DNA from: Chiua virens
Taxonomy: Eukaryota; Basidiomycota; Agaricomycetes; Boletales; Boletaceae
Reading direction: 5' to 3'
Assembly (NCBI GenBank): GCA_019787685.1
Contig: JAHNUO010000006.1
Coordinates: 930,001-994,000 of the forward strand
Length of the DNA: 64,000 bases
The translations under genes were made by a program, and so were the position numbers. Shown here one piece after another: positions 45,855-57,547 of this stretch. Positions within the stretch are counted from its first letter, which is position 1, and each line of letters opens with the position of its first letter. The notes under the pieces were generated by a model. It did not search any database. It was not told the origin of the DNA and worked only from the letters and a program-made list of their open reading frames with translations.

Positions 45855-47533
45855 ATGGCCTACGAGAAAGGTTTCCACGTCGCGATCGTCGGGGGAGGGA
45901 TTTGTGGGTTGGCGTGTGCTATATTCCTCACCCGAGCCGGGATCAAAGTCGATCTGTTTGAATCTGCGGTCAGGCATATCCAATCCGATTTACTCGAAAT
46001 ATCAACTTGTCTTTGCCCAGCCGCATTTTCGTGAAGTGGGCGCAGGAGTGTACTTGGGTGAGTCAATCATGAATCGCTAATGTTAAAATTCCCGGACGAG
46101 GAATGATGTTTCTTACAAGGTCCAAATGCGCTACGCGTCCTGGACGAGATGTGCGCTACAAAGATTGTGATGGCGCATGCCGAGTTGGCGGCCCCTTGAC
46201 CAGCCACCGTTCCGATTTATCTCAGCGTTGCCAGGTCATGAACACATTCTTGATGTCCGTCCGCGCGCCTTCGTCTCATATGTCCTTCCATTTACCGGTT
46301 TTGTCGCAGTACGAAGCCCTACCCGAAGATCTTTCGTTGTCCATACATCGGTTTGTGCTTCAAGTTCATCACCCTCTACGTTCACATCTCTGATACCCAA
46401 TCCCATGGCAGAGCTGCCTTCTTAGACGCTCTCGTAGAACTGATCGACCCTGCCATCGCTCGTTTCAACAAGTGCTGCACGTCTGTATCTGGTAATGGTC
46501 GTAAACAAGTCATTCATTTCAAAGACGGTACTACCTTCGAGGCCGATGTCGTGATCGGTGCAGACGGCATCAGAAGTGCAGTCCGCCAGGCTGTTACAGA
46601 GGGCAACAACCAGGTTCTCTTCACTCGTACCGTGGTGTATCGTGCCCTTCTTTCCTGGGAGGACATCAAACAAGCCGGTGTTACGATGGATCTCCTTGAC
46701 CGTCCCTATTGCATGATCGGCGTGGACAAGGTGAATGAATTCTGTCTGCAGTTTGTACTGCCATAACCTGGATACTGATAATTGGTCGCAGCATATCATC
46801 ACGTTTCCAATCAAAGGCGGAGAGACAGTGCGTAGCTACCAAACCAACAGTCCTTCTGCGTGTGGTGCTAACGACCACATCCTAGCTCAATGTGGTCGTG
46901 TTCTTGACCGACCGTTCTGTCCCAGAAGGCTCTGTTGAAGTACCCGTGGACAAGTGGGTGGTCCCAGTCAAGGAGCAAGAAATCCTAGATGCATTCGAAG
47001 ACTGTGGAACGGAAGCACGACAACTTTTATCCGTCATACGGAACCCGAGCAAATGGTCGCTTCATGTCGTCAGTCCGCCGCTCAATAGCTTTGTCAGGGG
47101 ACACTGTTGCACTTATGGGGGATGCGGTACATGCCATGTGTCCCCACCTGGGTGCAGGCGCTGGTCAGGCACTAGAAGACGCACTCGTGCTCTGCAAATT
47201 ACTCGTGCATCCGGAAACTACACTGGCGAACCTCGAGGTACGGTCTTATCCACCGTCGTGATCATTTCATGTAGCGCTAATTGGCGATTGCTTCTACAGG
47301 AAGTACTGCGTGCTTATGACAGAGTCCGGCGACCACACGCTAATCTGGTTATGGAAAGGAGTGCTTTGACGGGGGAACATTACGAGGCACTTTGTTATGG
47401 TGATAACAGCGCCATAATATCCGATCTGCGACTTCTTCTATCGGAACAGTACGCTTTCGTCCATCACCACGATCTAGGGGCTGACTTGAAGAGCGCGATA
47501 GAAGGATTGCGGAACAATGGGGTTTTCACGTAG
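45855..47533 (+). pseudogene. Second FAD monooxygenase copy, two frameshifts
   Basis: Tandem paralog of the upstream gene with the same exon layout. ATG 45855: FHVAIVGGGICGLACAIFLT is intact. The glycine-rich segment reads REVGAGVYLG instead of REIGAGIGLG. Near 46192-46197 a C run is one base too long: the frame hits TGA, and removing one C restores ELAALDQPPFRFISALPGHE. Exons then continue well (FEADVVIGADGIRSAVRQAV, VPVDKWVVPVKEQEILDAF) to SFVRGH, where an extra T at 47105 breaks the GD motif; the other frame reads TVALMGDAVHAMCPHLGAG. HAMRPHL has become HAMCPHL. The frame recovers after the following intron and ends at 47533. Two independent +1 shifts plus a key glycine change make a pseudogene the best reading; RNA could show otherwise. 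Confidence 0.82.
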
Positions 47534-47669
47534 CTACGATCTGAACCAGGTTGTGTGTTTGTACGATGACTTTGAATTTGCATCTCGAAACACTACAGAT
47601 TGAGGTGGGCTAGAATGAGTACATATGCATATAGAAATCCAGATCCAGCGACTAAATCGCGATACATTT

Positions 47670-49190
47670 TCATGGAATGTCTTTCCAATCGCCATCCAAC
47701 AAGTAAATCCCTCGCTTCGCCAAACGTTGCCTCCAAACTCGCATCTCGCCTTGCACACCAGCTTCTTGGGCATGACTGCTCAATCCTTTTCGCAACCACC
47801 GTGTGTCTCTCATGCGTACGACGCTTAGCGAAGGAAACGAAGGAAGCAATGCTTCCAAGGTCCTCCAGAAATCATGGTTGGGTCGAGGGATTGAAAGAAT
47901 CTGCAATGGTATGACCACCTTGCCTGTATCCATGGGATCAGGAGGCAGTAAGGCCGGCAACGGCGTCTCCAGCGAGAGGTGGCGTACGTTTGGGCAAGTG
48001 CGGAGTACTGTGCGTGGGGAAGGATGAAAGCGCGTGGGCCAGCATTTTGGGGTAAACAGCGAGAGGGTGGAAAGCGACTCGCCGTGTACATCAAGGAATC
48101 GTGTTGTGAGGGCTCTCGGATAGGGAATATCATCGTAAGGCGTGAGGTGTAACACTTTGAGGCGTGGAAGAATTGCACTTATTAGTGCATGGGTGAGAGA
48201 GGACGAGGGCATCGACAGTAAGATCAAGGTCTTCAGACGGGGAAGGTCCAGCTTCACATCCGTCCCTGGAATCTCGACTACATCCTGACTGTCTAATTCT
48301 CCGTCTGCGGGCTGCATATCACTCCCCATGACTTCCAGACGCTCAAGTCGATGACACTTTTGAAGCAGTCGAACGACTGGATCCTCTTCAACCGAAGTTG
48401 AAGAGCTGAAAGCGGGGACGTAGCAGACACCGCTGAGAATCCTCAGGTTAGAGTTTCCGTCTCTGCTGGTCAGGCAGACAAAGGCCCGGCGACTCAGCGG
48501 AAGGGATGACGACAACTTCAGGTTTTCCATGAATGGCATGAGAGGGAATACTGTGGTGAGCAGCGAGTCAACCACGAATGCCTGTCTGGAGTCATGCATG
48601 ACCGTTATCTCGGACACGTCAAAAGTCTGGACCCATCTTCCTGGTGTGGAGTATGGTATTCTGCGAATGGAATCCCATGTCTGATCTGCAGTGCGGAGTC
48701 GCGCAGTGAACTTGTCGAGGTCGCCGACAGTAGAAATCTTTACGTTTGAGTATAGAAGGGGGCAGGCCACTTCCTGTGGGTTGAGCGTAAGTGAATTGTT
48801 ACGGGACTGAGCAAAGTGTTCATCAAAGATAAGTTGATGAGGGTGCGTTGGGTTCTGTGCCTCATCTGCGCGCTCTACGTACGCTTTCAAGCGATATTAT
48901 ACATAGACACCGTTCTTGATAGAAGCAAGCAAGACTGATTGACATGGCAACTCACACGGAAGGATTTGCACACCAACATCAGCGAAACGCACCATGGGGG
49001 TCTGCCAGTGGTGGGCTTGCCGGTGTCCCCGTTGAGATGCATCCGCTGATAAGGCAAGGGAAAATATCTTGGACCAAATCTCTGCAGGAAGAGGCTTCAA
49101 AGGTGGTTGTTGAGGTAGAAGAGGCAGAAGGACGAAGCGTCCACCATAACGTGCAAGCGGTCTCGGGCAGAGAAGGATGGTCTCGCTCAT
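47670..49190 (-). CDS. F-box/LRR-like protein, two exons
   Basis: ATG 49190 begins MSETILLCPRPLARYGG; a weak F-box follows (LKPLPAEIWSKIFSLALSAD). The intron has donor GTGAGTTGCC after FADVGVQILP and acceptor TTGAAAG near 48892, giving SYVERADEAQNPTHPH. The long second exon contains CPLLYSNVKI, RRIPYSTPGRWVQTFDVSEI, and leucine-rich stretches such as LDLPRLKTLILLSMPSSSL and ILPRLKVLHLTPYDDI, ending LLDGDWKDIP at 47670. Presumed SCF adaptor by family. Its sequence is not obviously related to the F-box gene at 42.2 kb beyond the general class. It forms the right edge of the accessory island. Confidence 0.75.
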
Positions 49191-49407
49191 TCACAGTAGA
49201 TTTGAACCCGAGAGGTAGACTTGCAGGTGTCACGGAAGCAAATGCTCAACGTCAACATCCACACTATCCCCTCACTGCATCCGAATTACTACACGGGTTG
49301 TTATCTTATATAGTATAACCCAAGGCCAATAATTATATTCGGAACCATGCTTGGCTTGCTTAACTGGCGGACCAACGTATTCGTAGCGAAGGGTACAAAG
49401 TCTGCGA

Positions 49408-51026
49408 TCACGATTTGCCAGGGGGACCAAGCAGGTCGCTCATTTCATCGACAAATTTCTGATAATCGTCTCTCTCTTTTACGGCCAATGTTTTTGGCCC
49501 TTTATCAGATACTTGACTACTTGATGGTGGGGCAGTGACAGTTCCTAACTGGCTCCTCAGTACACCAACGAGGTCAGGTCGAGCCTGGGGAGATGTTGTT
49601 TCTGGACCAATATTGACGGACGGCGCGGCGTTGATTTTAGAGGAACTAGGTACTCCTGACGCCTTCTTTCGTTTCAGGGACGCCGGGACGAAAGCCGTTG
49701 CCTCTTTCTTCAGGTCGCGCAATTCTGGTTCAGCTGAGATGGTAGCACCCGCATGCGCCATACTGGAAGAGAGGGCAGTTGGACCTATTTGGGGCTTTAG
49801 AGGCAAGGAAGGGTGACCAGGTGGCAAATGATTGGCACGGTGTGCTTGATATGTTTGGTGAGGAATGGATGAGAGGGGATCTTGTATCGCCGCAGCGGAT
49901 TGAATTCGACGGGGGAAAAAACCAGGAGGTATCGTGCCAGGCGGACCCGTATAAACACCACCACCGAAGCCGGATGGTGGAGGAGGAGGAACCAGCGAAT
50001 GGTGAATTGCTCATCGGGAGAGGCAGAAGTGGGGGAGGCAGTGGTGGGGGAACTGCACTCGGTAATTGATTGTTCTGGTCTGTTGGGGCCACGACCTCAG
50101 TGATATTCTGCAACGGGTCCAGTGTACAAGGCGCACTTGGTATAGTACTTGGTGGAGGCCCTTCTGGCATGGGAATATCATCATCGCTACCATTTTCGGA
50201 GTCTTCTAAATCGGCACCTGGTGGTGGGCCTTCAGGCATGATAATGTCTTCGTCCGAATCTTACAAGCGAATGAGTACCAAACCTACACAAGTGGAGGGT
50301 GGATCTAACCTTCGACACCCTCATCATTGTCCACTTCATCCACCGTCAGAGCTGTGAAATAGATAAACTACACGGATAAACGGATTCCAGGGGGGTCACT
50401 CACGTCTCTCCACGTAAGGCATTCCAGGAGGAGGGACGCCATAGGGGTTCATCGCCGGGTCATAGTAAATACTGCGCTCCGGGTGTCTGGGAAGACCATG
50501 TTTATTGAACAGATTTCTTTTCTGTTCCACAGAAGGTGCTTCTTTCTGGTCTTCGGCCTTTTCCTGTTTACGTGCACGGTACACGAGCTTGCGCTGTTCC
50601 GGATGCTCCTTGACATACTCATCCTTCTTTTCCATTATCTTCGCCAATTCATTTTTCAGGCCCGTTAACCGTGACCTGTCTGGCGCGGGTAACTCGGGAT
50701 TCGACTCTAGTTTTTCAATTTCATCTTCTAGATCTAAAACACGGTGAACGCGCGCACTGGCAAGGAATAACAAGACCTGCCTCGCGTATCTTTCTTGACC
50801 AAGGCAAAGTCGCGTGTCTTAGTTCTTTCCGCCTTGTTCTACTGCAATAGAGTACATTAGAGAGCCAGAGCGAACCTGCGATTCCAAGAAAACATGCCTT
50901 CTTGAGCTCTTTCTTGCGTTGTGCTTTCCCTGGCGAGACAGACGGATGAAAAGTGAAGCAAATGCCTGAATGAAGGCTTCACGCACGGTAGGCATCCGCG
51001 GGATTCAGATTCTTTCCCTTTGCCAT
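49408..51026 (-). CDS. WBP11-like splicing factor
   Basis: Nuclear, proline-rich protein of the WW-domain-binding protein 11 family, linked to pre-mRNA splicing. ATG 51026 gives MAKGKNLNPADAYR, the conserved start; introns join KAQRKKELKK to NKAERTKTRDFALVKKDTR. The second of these introns (50897-50839) appears to have a GC donor (GCATGT). Then VLDLEDEIEKLESNPELP, a charged helical region, RKLVYRARKQEKAEDQ, and HPERSIYYDPAMNPYGVPPP. Two MPEGPPP motifs sit in an acidic stretch. In the proline-rich part a 49-base intron (donor GTGCAGTTCC near 50056) is needed to reach GFGGGVYTGPPGTIPPGFF and SIPHQTYQAHRANHLPPGHP. The C-terminus is FVDEMSDLLGPPGKS at 49408. Divergent from the RING-finger gene. 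Confidence 0.88.
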
Positions 51027-51057
51027 GACACCTAAAGGGAAGATAGTCGTATAGTGA

Positions 51058-51065
51058 CACGTGAC
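51058..51065. promoter_or_regulatory. CACGTGAC element in divergent promoter
   Basis: CACGTGAC lies 32 bases upstream of the WBP11-like ATG (-) and about 140 bases upstream of the RING-finger ATG (+). Same octamer as at 8606 and 27645. Confidence 0.45.
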
Positions 51066-51200
51066 TGCGAGTTTGAGTCATAGAGGGAATGCGGGTATTT
51101 GCCATAGCACTTGGTGGTCCGAAGTCCCTTTCCCCAAGGGAACGGCCTCAGCAAGGTCTCGACGACGTCAAGACACGACGATACAAGGGTTCTCCTTCCC

Positions 51201-53304
51201 ATGTCAGTCCCGATGGTCTATGAGCTGCCTGGACAAACTACCCCGAAACGACCCTCCAAGATGGCATCCTCTCAGTCTCTGAATCATCTCCTTAATTTCA
51301 CTCTACCTCCGAGGCAAACTCATTCGCAAAGCTTGCCCAGGCGTGGTAAGAAGTCAACCACTCAGGTGTGGAACAAGGAGAGTGAGTACCAGCCTTATCA
51401 GTTATCCCACGTAGCGTTAAATTGGTTTCTATCCAGGATTTGTGAACGCCCAGTACCGGTTCATCATGAATCCAACAGGTGACTATACGGTTCACTTCGC
51501 GGATCCGGACATGTGTGTTCCCTTCGTTCCCGTCTCTCGTTGTTTCTGAATCGCCTTCCTGCTGTAGCTTCTTCCAATGGCAAGATATATTGCAGGTCAT
51601 CGTCCCGCGAGCGTCAGCCTATGCATCCACGACAAATGGGGAAACTCCTGGTCCAGATGAGGGCTTGACTTCTTGCCCCATCTGCCTTTCCCCGCCTGTT
51701 GTCCCTAGGATGACAAAATGCGGTCACGTCAGTATCTACGGTCGTGCTTTCATCTTTCCACTCAACTGTTTCAGGTATTCTGCTTCGCGTGTATCCTCCA
51801 TTACTTGAGTCTGTCCGACAACCATAAGTGGGCCCGCTGTCCTATCTGTTTCGACACCGTTAACGCAAAACAACTCAAGAGCGTCAAATGGTTCGAAGGT
51901 TCTATTTTGTCTGGCGAGAGCGAGGTCTACAGTAATCTTGCCTCGGGCAGCTCATCATCCTGTACCGTCGACGATCCATTCCAGACAACTCCTCGTATGG
52001 GTTCTTTTATGCGCATGCGTCTTATGCAGCGTCCCCAGATTACTACTCTAGCACTTCCTCGTTCGAAGACGTGGCCGTCGGACCTCCTTTCACCTCACCA
52101 GGCCCCATTTCATTTCCTTCCAGACGTGTACAACTTTGCCAAGTTCATGCTGGCCACTCCACAATATCTAAATGCCGATCTCTCGAAGGATTTGGATATG
52201 CTAGACATCGAACGACGCTCGATGGTGGCTGCGAAAGATGAACTCAGTATTGTGTACATCGATGCTGCGGAGGAGAAACTACGCCACCAGATTGCAAAAG
52301 CTGCTGCTCTCGAATCCCCCCTACTTGTCAGGACTATCGATAGGGTCCGCAAGGAGTGCGAGGACCTTCAGTGTCGTCACACGCACATAATTGGTCGGAC
52401 CGAACGGGTTGATGTCGAACCAGCCGGCCTGCACGAGACACCCGATGCATTTTTGGCGACTCAACGCTCACCATCGTTGATGAATAACCACCTGGGAGAG
52501 AGACCTTTGCGAGTTGACTCGGATCGCGCAACTCAACCTACTCGTTCCTTGCAGCCCTCTAATAACAGGAACCACCGACAACGTCGTAATTTAAACCCGC
52601 CGCCTCCTTCGACGCAGACTTATTACTATTATCAAGCGGCTTCAGGCCTGCCTGTCTTCCTACACCCACTAGATATCAAGATCTTATTTTCCCATTTCAA
52701 CAGCTATGCCTCGTTCCCTGACGAAATAACTGTCCGCGTCGAGTCCGCCGCCGAGGGTACTGTCAATGACGACCTGCGCAAACGCTGCAAATACCTCGCC
52801 CATATGCCGGAGGGTGCGGATGTTGTATTTATTGAAGCCAATTTGGAAGATGTTGTAGGACCAGATGGTTTGAAGAATTTTGAAGGTGCGCTCAAGTTGA
52901 GGACGTCGCGGAGGAAGGAGAAGGAGAAGAAGGACGACCGGGCCCGGGCACGAGCAGAAGAAAGAGAGAAGGAAAGGGTGAAACTGTTATCACGCGAACG
53001 AAGCGTCGTTCATGACTTTGTGGATCACCCACCCCCCGCTCTCGAGCCTGACGAACTCTCACCTCGTGCTCCGACTTCTCAGCCTGTGTCTGGTGCATGG
53101 GGCTCAAGAAGCTTTGCCTCTGCGCTTCATTCCACGCCCTCCGCGTCCCGCTCTCAGCCAAGTAATCGGAACGCAACTCCAGATATCGGTGACGAGTGGG
53201 ATATGGATGCAGCTTGGCATGAACTTGAACAACGGGGCGGAGGTCGTAGACGTGGAGAGAAGCTCGTGGTACTTGGCGGTGGGACTAGAGGACGGCGACG
53301 TTAG
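51201..53304 (+). CDS. RNF10/Mag2-like RING-finger protein
   Basis: Predicted E3 ubiquitin ligase of the RNF10/Mag2 family, which in yeast and mammals ubiquitinates 40S ribosomal proteins during stalled initiation. ATG 51201 (MSVPMVYELPGQ); SQSLNHLLNFTLPPR and RFVNAQYRFIMNPTGDYTVH are family-typical N-terminal segments. The C3HC4 RING spans about residues 122-165: CPICLSPPVVPRMTKCGHV|FCFACILHYLSLSD then CPIC, with an intron after CGH. LQRPQ..TLALPRSKTWP, FHFLPDVYNFAKFMLATPQY and YYYYQAASGLPVFLHPLDIK are further hallmarks. After FSHFNSYASFPDEI and a charged coiled region (KEKEKKDDRARARAEEREKE), the tail is Gly/Arg-rich, ending GGTRGRRR. The long frame that continues upstream into 51718 is intron read-through. 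Confidence 0.9.
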
Positions 53305-53507
53305 ATCCGACATGGACTGGGTGGTGCTAAATAGCCGTATGTAGTCGTGCGCTCTCCGACTTTGTAGTAACAGTCAGACAATAATATATATCTGCCTCTG
53401 TTCTTGAATTTGCATCCCGCTATCAGAGTCTAGGACAGATCTAAAACGAGCAGTCCAGGTCCACCACCTGCCATGATTCTCATTTCCAAGGGCAGTAACC
53501 TTGAGTC

Positions 53508-56500
53508 CTACTGAACTGAACCATATCCCGAGGGGCAGTTCTGCTGGCCGATGCTAGCGGAACCACTACGGATGTAGCAAATTTTGGCAGTCACACACTC
53601 TCCCGTGCAAGCAGGGGTAAGAATAGAACTCTTTCCCTGATACGTGTTGAAGATCTTGGTTTGCTTGTTAGGAACGGCATTCCTTCTGCCAAGTGTCCAC
53701 ATACCTCGGCTAAGGTAGAATTGACAGCCATCTCTGCAACGATGAAGGTCAGTTGGAGAGCAGGGTTTGATCTGGAGGACGCACGTTCAGTAACAAGTTG
53801 CCACCAAGTTGCGTTCAGTGGATTATTGTCGCTCCAAGGAATGTTTCCTCCGTAGGTTTCCCTGGTACTGTACTCCAACTCGAACGTGGGACCATTCTCA
53901 GAGTCTAGAGTACCAAAGGTGTTGACGGCAGCTTTGTAACTGTGAAAGTAATGTAAAGACTGCTTCTGGTCCAAGGGGGTGCAACTCACGTGTAGGCATC
54001 GAAAACTTCGAATGTCTAGGATACGGAATTAGTAGCTACACCTCCCCGAGCATCGTTAACATACGGCGGAATCAATCTCATAGACACGGAAACCAGTGTT
54101 CAAGTTTGTCAGAGGTGTCACCGAAGGCCCGATCTAAGAGGACTGAGCAGACTTGGAATCAGAAAGTGTGGAGGAACGCACCCATGATAATGTTTGAGCA
54201 GTGGTCGTATTCATGACTGTGCCATTGTTCGTGTAGAAGATCTAAACCAGTTTTCAGATTTGAACTAGGCAGTTTTTTCTGAAGGACTTACAGATATTTG
54301 ATCCTCGTGGGTATGGCCCCAGAAAATATCTAAGCATGGTTAGCTAGCTACCTGCGTGAAGAATCTCACTGACTCGCGATGACATGAGGAGAGAAGCGAT
54401 CGACACTGTATATTCCATCAAAAAGGCTTCAGGGACAGGATGAAGAAAAACTTCACATTTGATAGACTACGACAAAGGATGGATTGAGTTGGGACACCAG
54501 ACAGTCTAAGGAAAACTTACATAGATTTGTTGGGTTCAATAACGAATTAGAACCATCCCAACCACTGACTACATGTCCAATAATCCAAACTGTTCTCCTG
54601 TCAGCATTGACTATACGCTGCACGACCAATTACGCACCCCGATCGCCTGCATCTTCGGCATCCTGCAATTCATCAGTCAGGAACCTCATCATTCCCGATG
54701 TATCCAGGTGCGAAGCATTGATATAATTGAAGTAGTTCGATCTGTCTATGGTTCAGGAAAGGGTGAATGAAAGGTAAAGCCACTGACCGGTACCCTACAC
54801 AGATCAAAAATAGATTGTCAACATTCGCTCTGCATAGTTTACCCGTGAGACCTACACAAGTTCGTGTTCAAACTGATGATCCGCAGTCCATCAGCTCGCT
54901 TCACCATGTATGCAGCATAGTGAGCACGTGAGAACTCGACTGAATCTTCCGGCAACCAGCCTTCATAATTCCAAAGAGCAGTAACATGATCATACAACCT
55001 AGATGCCCGTCAATTGTGGTTTTAAAAAACTCCAGAGACGCTACTCCAGAGACGCTGAGCATACCATCCGAACTGCTGACCTAATTCCCCACCAAGAGAA
55101 TAGGACGCAGCTAAATCAGATGGGTAACTGTCGTGGTTACCCAACGTCGCATACACAGGGCCTGGTCCAAGCATGCGTTTCAGGAGGTCGTACAATACAA
55201 CCTATGAAGGTATTAGAGCATTGAAATAACATCGCTTGTTATCCATACCTCAGAATATTCGACGTAGGCCCTTTGGGGGAAGCTTAATGAGATGTCTGAG
55301 AGCATCTGCCTGACTTACCTTGATAGTTGATTAATGGGATCATGAGCCAACAAATCACCCGTGTAAAGCGCAAAGTCGAATCCAGTTTTCTCTGTTCCAG
55401 CCAAAGGTGGAATAGCCTCGAGGGTGGCAGTGATCAATGAATATGGAGAGTCGCTGGAAGGTTCTGAGATGCAATTCAACACTTCCAAGATACTAGATAA
55501 CGGACCACGAGAAATAGCCAAAACGGGGTGCGGGTAGCAATGGTGTCTGTGGGCTATACTTGTTATAGGCGTTCTCACGGCAGCATAGTCCAGTGGTACA
55601 GTTTGCCTCCGCGCCATTAGCAAAGCCTGGAAATGCCAGGGGAAGAAATGCCGGCGAAAAAGTGGAGGGAAGGGGGGCTCACGTGGATCAATATGAAGGT
55701 CAGACACGTGTAATACTTTAAGACGTTCGCCGCTCGGTTGCTTTGGAGGGGGAAGTGGTTTTGGTTTCGGCTTTGCAAACCACCCTGTAAGATTCAATGG
55801 CAAGGTCTCTGGGTAGGGGCAGAGTCCAAGGAATTGAGAACAAATAAGCTAGAGAGCGTTTAAAGCCTGAGATAACGATAACGAAGCACCTGGACAAACT
55901 CACTTGACCGTCATATCCCCCAACATCAGCAAACGACATGACTTGAGTAAAGATTGGTCCGAGAGCAAAGGAACCATAGTTTGTTTCACAGGACGAAGAA
56001 TGGTCGAAGTATTCACATAGAGCAACAGTGAGGTTCGGTCCCTGGCTGGGTGCACTGAGCGCAAGAAACTTGGCGACCTCCAGTGATGCCTGGCAGCGCG
56101 CGCATTGATTCGTGCCGAAGATTGGGTTGACCGAGATTGACTTAATCTGTGCGATGGCTTGTTCCAGCAGCACCGAAGAACCGGCCACGGGAGGGAGTGG
56201 ATGGGGATCCGTCGTGTCATTCTGGTAAGTTGCGGGTCAGATAACATTGGACTGTTCGCTAGAGGCACTGCAGTTACCTGGGGGATGTTGTTGGGATCAG
56301 TAAGCGGATACGGGAACACTTCGTGCTGGGAATGGCAAATAAGAACGGCAACCCGACTCGGTTCTGATATATGGAGCTTACGGTAACTGGGTCCGAGATG
56401 ACTGGCTGGGGTTGGTCGAATGTTGCGGTGGGGTTGTTATAGTATTTGGAGTACAGCGAGGTGGGGAACGCGCCCGGAGCTGTGAACACGGACTCTTGCC

Positions 56501-56576
56501 CACTGGCAACCGTGACGGCAAAAGCGAGCACCACTGCACAGAGCCATGGAGCGGGTAAGAACAACATGTTTGCCAT
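53508..56576 (-). CDS. Secreted acid sphingomyelinase-like phosphodiesterase
   Basis: Metallophosphoesterase of the acid sphingomyelinase (ASM/SMPD) type, expected in the secretory pathway or outside the cell. ATG 56576 begins with a signal peptide (MLFLPAPWLCAVVLAFAVTV). A saposin-B-like domain follows: NQCARCQASLEVAKFLALSA, TVALCEYFDHSSSCETNYG, and LICSQFLGLCPYP across an intron. Catalytic motifs in order: LKVLHVSDLHIDP (DxH), YTGDLLAHDP (GD), ATLGNHDSYPSD (GNHD), HV..GWDGS (His), and IFWGHTHEDQIS (GHTH). The C-terminal region (NGPTFELEYSTRETYGG, PLNATWWQLVTE) ends SASIGQQNCPSGYGSVQ. More than ten introns. All metal motifs survive. It is unrelated in fold to the Isc1-like enzyme at 7-8.5 kb. 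Confidence 0.9.
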
Positions 56577-57547
56577 CCAACTGGGAGGACGCCACTGACA
56601 AGAATTGCATTACGGCGAACCCATTTATGTGAGGATTTGTTGGCGGCTAAACGCGACGCTGATTCTTCCCAGCCGACTCTTCCACGAATGAGTGATGCGG
56701 CTCATGTGGCGCTGCCCTGGCTCGATTTACGAACGTGCGTGGCATCTCATTAAAAGTAGGGGTTCGACTCTGCAAAGCATTTCAGATCGACTGAGCGTCG
56801 CCGATTAGGGCATCTGCCGTGCACCTGCTGAGTTTATTGATATCCTCGGTCACTGGTGTGCTCACTACGCATACCCGGGAAATGCAGGCGTTCAACCATA
56901 GACTCAGACTCATGAGCGAGTATTCATCAACCCTGGGGTCGAATGACTCGGAGTAGCCTGAGTGCCGTGTCACCGTAACAGGATGCCGTGTTCAGGGCGG
57001 CAGAAAGTGGGAAACTTCGAACTTGGAGTCGCACGGCTTGCACAAGGTTACGGGGGGGCCCACCTGAATCGAGGAAGATTGCCATGCGAGGCAAATGGAC
57101 TATCTTAGCAATATTGACGATCCATACAACAGTTAGGCCGTGACCTAAAGAGCGTTTCTAGTTTCATCTCCCTCCGTCACATTATTACAGTGAACTCGAC
57201 GTCGAAGGTCCTGGACGAACGAAAAATAAATTTAAAGAATCTACGGGGATTCCCCGGACTGGCCCTGAGGACCGTCACTAGTGTAATCAGAAAGCATCAG
57301 CTGACCAAAATCAAACCGATGGAAGACTTACAAGGCTGGAGATGCCAACGTCCTGCGCGCTTGCATCGGGGCTGCGGGTGGATCAGGTGGAATACACAGA
57401 TTCGCTGATTTGCAGAGATATACAGATAGTAGAGCGCGCCCACTGGATGAGCCGAAGTCAACCGTCGTGGCGATCACGAAGCTGCAGTGTTACGATACCA
57501 ACCGAGGAAGGACGGGACATAAGAAACGGGTGCCTATGCATATTTCA
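56577..57547. other. Gene-poor stretch
   Basis: Nearly 1 kb upstream of the acid sphingomyelinase-like gene. Frames on both strands (for example 56782-56973 minus) look random. A GTTCGACTC motif near 56762 resembles a tRNA T-loop but the stem does not pair. Confidence 0.4.

Noticed and set aside
42176..49190. Secondary-metabolite gene cluster
   Set aside because: Only oxidases and F-box-like genes are present; no synthase, transporter or pathway regulator was found.
49950..50060. Frameshift in the WBP11-like proline-rich region
   Set aside because: A 49-base intron with donor GTGCAG and acceptor GATGAG joins the two frames, so no mutation is required, though RNA evidence would settle it.
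51718..51800. Separate upstream start for the RING protein
   Set aside because: The frame crosses the intron between CGHV and FCFAC; splicing restores a standard RING.
56757..56775. tRNA T-loop-like GGGGTTCGACTC
   Set aside because: Stem bases do not pair and no A-box lies at the right distance.
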